A DNA stretch of 45,533 nucleotides, from assembly GCA_003165595.1 (NCBI GenBank), contig PLWQ01000016.1, forward strand, positions 690-46,222. The letters are read 5' to 3'. Below the pieces are notes generated by a model. That model had not been told where the DNA came from. It worked only from the letters and a program-made list of their open reading frames with translations, and did no database searches. Below, one piece after another: positions 41,823 through 45,533 of this stretch (the stretch's first letter is position 1; each line of letters opens with the position of its first letter). The DNA comes from Fibrobacterota bacterium. Its GTDB lineage: Bacteria > Fibrobacterota > Chitinivibrionia > Chitinivibrionales > FEN-1185. Both the position numbers and the translations under genes were made by a program.

Positions 41823-41838
41823 ATTGTAAGTATACAAT
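41823..41838 (+). promoter_or_regulatory. Inverted repeat in the acpS-glycosyltransferase divergent region
   Basis: ATTGTA/TACAAT around AGTA is a perfect 6-bp inverted repeat 51 bp before the glycosyltransferase start. It includes a TATACAAT that could serve as a -10. Possible operator. Confidence 0.35.
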
Positions 41839-41889
41839 AAGAAAAATGGTTTTGTACCAAGAAATTCTTCAGCAACGGTTGCCGAAGCC

Positions 41890-42996
41890 ATGATATCGCT
41901 GGCCGTTTTCGCAGGACTCGCCGTCTATGCCGCGCTGCTGGCGTGGCTCATTGCCCGCCTTATTTTGCACCGCGAAGCACGGCCCGGCGCGCCGGGCGCG
42001 CCCCGGGGAATGTCGGTGATTATCCCCTTTCGAAATGAAGCGCACCGCCTGGAAAGCCTGCTGGCCTCGCTCGCGGGCCAGCTTTACGCGGGCGAATGGG
42101 AAGTGATTCTTGTCAATGACGGATCGGATGACGACTTCCGAAATACAATGACTCCCTTTGTCAACAACTTCCCCGTACCGCTGAGGCTCGTCGATTCCGC
42201 ATTCGATCCCGCCGTCCGGCTCACCAGCAAACAGCAGGCGCTTGAATCGGGCGTGGCCCTCGCGCGTCACGACTGGCTCCTCTTCACCGATGCCGACATG
42301 GCATTTGAGGAAGACTGGCTCGCCTCATGGCATGCCGCCGCCGCTCCCGGTTGCGATCTGGTGTTCGGCCACACGAAAATTGCAAACACCCCCGGCGGCC
42401 CGTTCTGCGCGATGCAACGGTTCCAGCTGGAATTCCTTTTTGCAACCGCGTACGCATTTCACGGTGCGGGCATCGGCGGCTCCTGCATGGGAAACAACCT
42501 TCTTGTAAAGAAAAGCGCCTATCGTCGCGTCGGGGGACAGCGGGGCATCGGGTACAGCATTGTTGAAGACCGCGACCTGTATGCCGCGTTTCGCCGCCGG
42601 GGCATGTCGGTCGCGCCCGCAGAGCCGTTTTCGGCCAGGGCGCTCACCTACCCCTGCGACAGCTTTGGCCGGTTCTACCACCAGATGCTCAGGTGGGCGC
42701 GCGGCGGGTTTTCGCCCGGTTCCCCGCTTTTGTGGGCCGGCCTCCTGCTCACGCTCCAGAACGCGGCATTCGTCGTTGCCGTGGCCGGTCTTCTTTCACC
42801 GGCGGCGACGACAATCGCTTTTGTAAACTTCGTCCTTACCGTGGCATTTGCGGCCCTCGGGTTCCGGAAGATCGGATCGAGAGAATCGGCGTTTTTCTTC
42901 CCCGCTTACTACCTGTTCATGCTGGCGGAAACAGCGGCAATCGTTCTGTCGTTTTTCCTGACGCCCAAGGTCGTGTGGAAAAGGAGAAACGTGTGA
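41890..42996 (+). CDS. Family 2 glycosyltransferase, membrane-bound
   Basis: The 368-residue product has an N-terminal membrane segment (LAVFAGLAVYAALLAWLIA), a GT-A domain (MSVIIPFRNEAHRLESLL, VILVNDGSDDDF, LLFTDADMAFEEDW) with the DAD metal site, then an ED and QMLRWARGG, the acceptor-site motif of processive or lipid-linked GT2 enzymes. Three C-terminal membrane segments follow (LTLQNAAFVVAVAGLL, FVNFVLTVAFAALGF, AYYLFMLAETAAIVLSFFL). Sugar and acceptor are unknown. Its stop overlaps the radical SAM start (GTGA), so both are translated together. Confidence 0.92.
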   Translation: MISLAVFAGLAVYAALLAWLIARLILHREARPGAPGAPRGMSVIIPFRNEAHRLESLLASLAGQLYAGEWEVILVNDGSDDDFRNTMTPFVNNFPVPLRLVDSAFDPAVRLTSKQQALESGVALARHDWLLFTDADMAFEEDWLASWHAAAAPGCDLVFGHTKIANTPGGPFCAMQRFQLEFLFATAYAFHGAGIGGSCMGNNLLVKKSAYRRVGGQRGIGYSIVEDRDLYAAFRRRGMSVAPAEPFSARALTYPCDSFGRFYHQMLRWARGGFSPGSPLLWAGLLLTLQNAAFVVAVAGLLSPAATTIAFVNFVLTVAFAALGFRKIGSRESAFFFPAYYLFMLAETAAIVLSFFLTPKVVWKRRNV

Positions 42997-43967
42997 GGCC
43001 CTTGCTGCTCCATTATTACATCACCAACCGCTGCAATGCGCGATGCGCCTTTTGCGATATCTGGCGGGAGATTCCAAAGGCCGACGCGCAATCCGCTCAT
43101 GTTTTGCAGAATCTTACCCAAGCCAGGCGCGCAGGCTGCCGATTCGTCGACTTTACAGGCGGCGAACCATTGCTCCACCCCGATTTGCCCCTGTTTCTCA
43201 CTGAAGCCCGCCGTCTGGGCTTTGTCACTTCGGTCACCACCAATTGCATGATCTTTGCCCAGCGCGCCGTGGAGCTTGCCGGGCTCGTGGACCTCCTGCA
43301 TTTCAGCATCGACGCCGACGACGCCTCGCTCCACAACCGGATTCGCGGGTGCGATTCGTATGCCAGTGTCCTTGCCGCAATACCGGCGGCGCTCGCCAAC
43401 GATCTTGCGCCCGACCTGCTGTTTACGTATACGAACGAAAACATCGACTCATTTTCCGGCGTGTACAAGTTGGGGCGCGAGAATAGGCTGATGGTGATCC
43501 TCGACCCGGTGTTTTCGCTCGACGGGAAAGACATTGCAAGCAGGGAAACGCATAACAAAGCTCTTGCCTGGTCACGCAAGCCGGGAGTGTATCTCAACAA
43601 GGCGCACCTGATGCTCCGCCGTCAGGGCGGCAACAGTCCCTCCCGGAACTACTGCCGCGCGGCCTCCTCTACCATTGTGCTCCTGCCGGACAACAGGCTT
43701 GCGCTCCCCTGTTTCCACCACGCAACCGGTTTCGTTCCCGTCAATCAATCCCTTCCGAAATCCCTTCTGGACCCCCAGCGCGCCGACGCGATGCGTCGTC
43801 AGGGAGCATATCCCTTTTGCGAAGGATGCCATATCAACTGCTATTTCGATCCTTCGTATACCGCATCATTGAGTCGGCTCACCTTCCCAAGCCTGGTTGC
43901 AAAGGCATCGTACGCCTTTACAAAATATCTGGTTTACCGCAGGAAATTACCGGTTCGGATCTTTTGA
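42993..43967 (+). CDS. Radical SAM protein with C-terminal cysteine cluster
   Basis: The GTG at 42993 follows AAGGAG and overlaps the glycosyltransferase stop; the frame is open further upstream but only as a shadow. The 324-residue product has the radical SAM cluster CNARCAFC (Cys14, Cys18, Cys21) binding a 4Fe-4S, then FTGGEPLLHPDLPLFL and a SPASM-like C-terminal set of cysteines (NYCRAASSTIVLLPDNRLAL, PCFHH, FCEGCHINCYF) for a second cluster. The overlap with a membrane glycosyltransferase points to modification of a glycan or lipid. Substrate is unknown. Confidence 0.92.
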   Translation: MRPLLLHYYITNRCNARCAFCDIWREIPKADAQSAHVLQNLTQARRAGCRFVDFTGGEPLLHPDLPLFLTEARRLGFVTSVTTNCMIFAQRAVELAGLVDLLHFSIDADDASLHNRIRGCDSYASVLAAIPAALANDLAPDLLFTYTNENIDSFSGVYKLGRENRLMVILDPVFSLDGKDIASRETHNKALAWSRKPGVYLNKAHLMLRRQGGNSPSRNYCRAASSTIVLLPDNRLALPCFHHATGFVPVNQSLPKSLLDPQRADAMRRQGAYPFCEGCHINCYFDPSYTASLSRLTFPSLVAKASYAFTKYLVYRRKLPVRIF

Positions 43968-44007
43968 CTTGCGGCCAATCGCCCGAAGCCGGGCCGGCAG
44001 CTTCGAA

Positions 44008-44040
44008 TTGCACTTTTACCGCTAGAAATACTTATATTAT
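44008..44040 (+). promoter_or_regulatory. Weak promoter candidate for the last gene
   Basis: TTGCAC (44008-44013) with TATATT/TATTAT (44033-44040) at a long spacing of 19-21 bp. The stretch 43968-44130 holds no gene. Confidence 0.3.
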
Positions 44041-44130
44041 AAGAGATGGGTTGCCGACTGCCCGTGGACCTGCAAAATGCGCAGATCACGAGTATGTCTC
44101 ATGGTCTTTCAATCGGGGGGAAGAGTGACT

Positions 44131-45533
44131 ATGAAAACACGGTGCGCGTGCGTGTCCACGTCTTTTTTAGCGCTTCAATTGCAGCTGTACAGGCGCTGCT
44201 GTGATGCGTTGGTCGGTTCCATATCGTTCTTGGCCGGTGATGCCGATCGTCGTGCACACCGCACCCCCGAAAGGATTGCCCTTTCCCGGATGACCGTACA
44301 CCAAAGGTCAACCGGCCCGGCAAGCCGACTTTGCGTTGCGCTGCCTGGAGGAGGATTTCCGTCCGGCCTTCTCGCCTGCTCGCTTCTCTTCTTTTCACTC
44401 TTGAGCACGCCGGCTTTCCCGCAAGGCACAGTAAACCTTGGCGAAAATGTCAATTTCTGGAACAAGGGCCTAACGCCGGTCTTCGTTGCCGATTCTCTGT
44501 ATTTGGGGGCGCCGTTTCTACGCGATACGACAAAGCCTCTGGTTGTCACTTATCTCGGGTCGCAGGCCTCCTGGCTCGGGTATCTTTATTTACTGGTTCC
44601 AAATGATACCGGGTCAATGGTTGCGACTGGAGGTAAAAGATACACCCGAATTTTCATCATGACAAATCATGAAGTGGTCGGACCCGCAGGCGTTCCCTAT
44701 AACCGAGTAGACTTAACGAATGCGGCGCAGGGGAAAATCCATAATTTGGATACCGTGATTTTCGATTACCAAACCTATTGGGGATCGGGGCATTGGACGG
44801 ACGCGCACAATCCCGTCTGGGCCGACACCATTCCGGCCCCCTACACCCTTGGCCCACGATATTCCGGGCCAAACCGCAGCCCGTTGGATGTCCCTGCCTG
44901 GATCAACACGGACCGGTTCTGGAGTACCGATGTTTCCACGGTGTTTCCCAATAATCAATGGGGCGCGGTCGGGAACAACTATCCGCAAGGTCGCAGATGG
45001 TGCGTAGCGGGTTGGGTTCGCAACGAGGCTCTGAATATGAATACCGACACCGCGGAATTCGGATTTGAAGATGAGAACGACAACAACCCCGGCGGTCCGC
45101 TGGGTTGGAACGGCGCGGGCGACAAGAATTTCAACGACATTGTGTACCATGTCACCGGCCTCTACATCATCAGGGGGCCCGGGTTTCTGCAATTGTTTTC
45201 CAACCCCGGTGCTCCAAGCCCCACCAATCCGGCTCTCGGCGGGCTCGACACCGCGACCGTGGGCAAACCCTTCACGATTTATGCGCACGTTTTCGACAGC
45301 TTGTACAACTGGGTCCCCTCCAGCGACAGCCTCGTCACCTGGACCATCACATCGAAGGATGCGGCGGGAAATCCGGTCTTGACCACGGTGAAGGGCAGTG
45401 CGACTGGGTTTGTCCCGCCACAACAAGCATTCGGTTCCGTCGTTATCACCGCCACGTTCAAAGATCCAAACAATCCAAACAAGCCTCCCATCACCGCCTC
45501 AATTTCGGTTTATATAGGTCCCGGCGCGGGCAC
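44131..45533 (+). CDS. Large secreted protein, 3' end outside the window
   Basis: The frame is open from the ATG at 44131 (GGGGAAGAG upstream) to the window edge. The first 78 residues are cysteine- and arginine-rich and not signal-like; a signal peptide (LLACSLLFFSLLSTPAFPQG) starts near residue 80, so the real start may be later (ATG at 44290) or the 5' part a leader. The mature part contains FGFEDENDNNPGG followed by GDKNFNDIVYHVTGLYI, the acidic calcium-type motif of DUF4114-like domains, then an Ig-like domain (ATVGKPFTIYAHVFDSLYNW, VVITATFKD). A large cell-surface or extracellular protein is likely. Confidence 0.78.
   Translation, partial: MKTRCACVSTSFLALQLQLYRRCCDALVGSISFLAGDADRRAHRTPERIALSRMTVHQRSTGPASRLCVALPGGGFPSGLLACSLLFFSLLSTPAFPQGTVNLGENVNFWNKGLTPVFVADSLYLGAPFLRDTTKPLVVTYLGSQASWLGYLYLLVPNDTGSMVATGGKRYTRIFIMTNHEVVGPAGVPYNRVDLTNAAQGKIHNLDTVIFDYQTYWGSGHWTDAHNPVWADTIPAPYTLGPRYSGPNRSPLDVPAWINTDRFWSTDVSTVFPNNQWGAVGNNYPQGRRWCVAGWVRNEALNMNTDTAEFGFEDENDNNPGGPLGWNGAGDKNFNDIVYHVTGLYIIRGPGFLQLFSNPGAPSPTNPALGGLDTATVGKPFTIYAHVFDSLYNWVPSSDSLVTWTITSKDAAGNPVLTTVKGSATGFVPPQQAFGSVVITATFKDPNNPNKPPITASISVYIGPGAG

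Noticed and set aside
44170-44370. Possible known riboswitch (c-di-GMP, cobalamin, TPP, glycine)
   Set aside because: The conserved cores of these classes were not found on either strand; only a generic structured leader remains possible.

Overview
The window looks like a piece of a Gram-negative bacterial chromosome from the Fibrobacterota or a neighbouring lineage of the Fibrobacteres-Chlorobi-Bacteroidetes superphylum. This is an inference. It rests on several PorV/type IX secretion style proteins (one PorV-family barrel and three exported proteins with C-terminal sorting-like domains), LamG lipoproteins with a DNPLDPGG motif after the lipidated cysteine, PEGA and AMIN-like exported proteins, and very long TPR proteins. 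There is no rRNA in the window to settle it. Everything right of about 9 kb is visibly more GC-rich than the left end.

Positions 1-8.5 kb look like accessory DNA. Four overlapping or closely packed plus-strand genes for exported, mostly unrecognised proteins (one resembling TrbJ/VirB5 of type IV secretion) end at a likely terminator. A small excisionase-like HTH gene on the minus strand follows, then a chain of perfect hairpins, a SRAP peptidase (yedK), a small membrane protein, a NodB polysaccharide deacetylase, a lone receiver-domain protein and a 3' remnant of a second yedK. From 8.2 to 11.7 kb lie dispersed repeats around an exported MsrAB fusion and an outer-membrane barrel.

From 11.8 to 18.8 kb come a seven-repeat beta-propeller protein with a sorting-like tail, a large lipoprotein, a LamG protein, the RNase P RNA (rnpB) and an Omp85-family protein. 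From 18.8 to 22.9 kb is a minus-strand operon: fmt, rsmB, a lipoprotein, a small unknown protein, a STAS-domain protein and another lipoprotein. From 23 to 28.5 kb are small unknown exported proteins, a xylose-binding lipoprotein (xylF) on the minus strand, and a PEGA plus LamG lipoprotein pair.

From 28.7 to 39.3 kb the minus strand carries one secreted protein and then a tight six-gene operon: a 1224-residue TPR protein, a Crp/Fnr regulator, a PASTA membrane protein, a TPR lipoprotein, a LolB/DUF4292-like lipoprotein and a PorV-family barrel. Stops and starts overlap at three junctions, so this is probably one co-expressed envelope or secretion module. From 39.5 to 41.7 kb are twin AMIN-like membrane proteins and acpS. 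The right end holds a glycosyltransferase overlapping a radical SAM gene, then a large secreted protein that runs off the window.

The most unusual non-coding signals are the hairpin chain at 4659-4853, a hairpin-headed dispersed repeat whose stem varies while pairing is kept (8254, 8363, 39387, plus a headless copy at 24093), GC-rich patchwork repeats, and an rnpB whose 13-bp P1 helix abuts a T tract.
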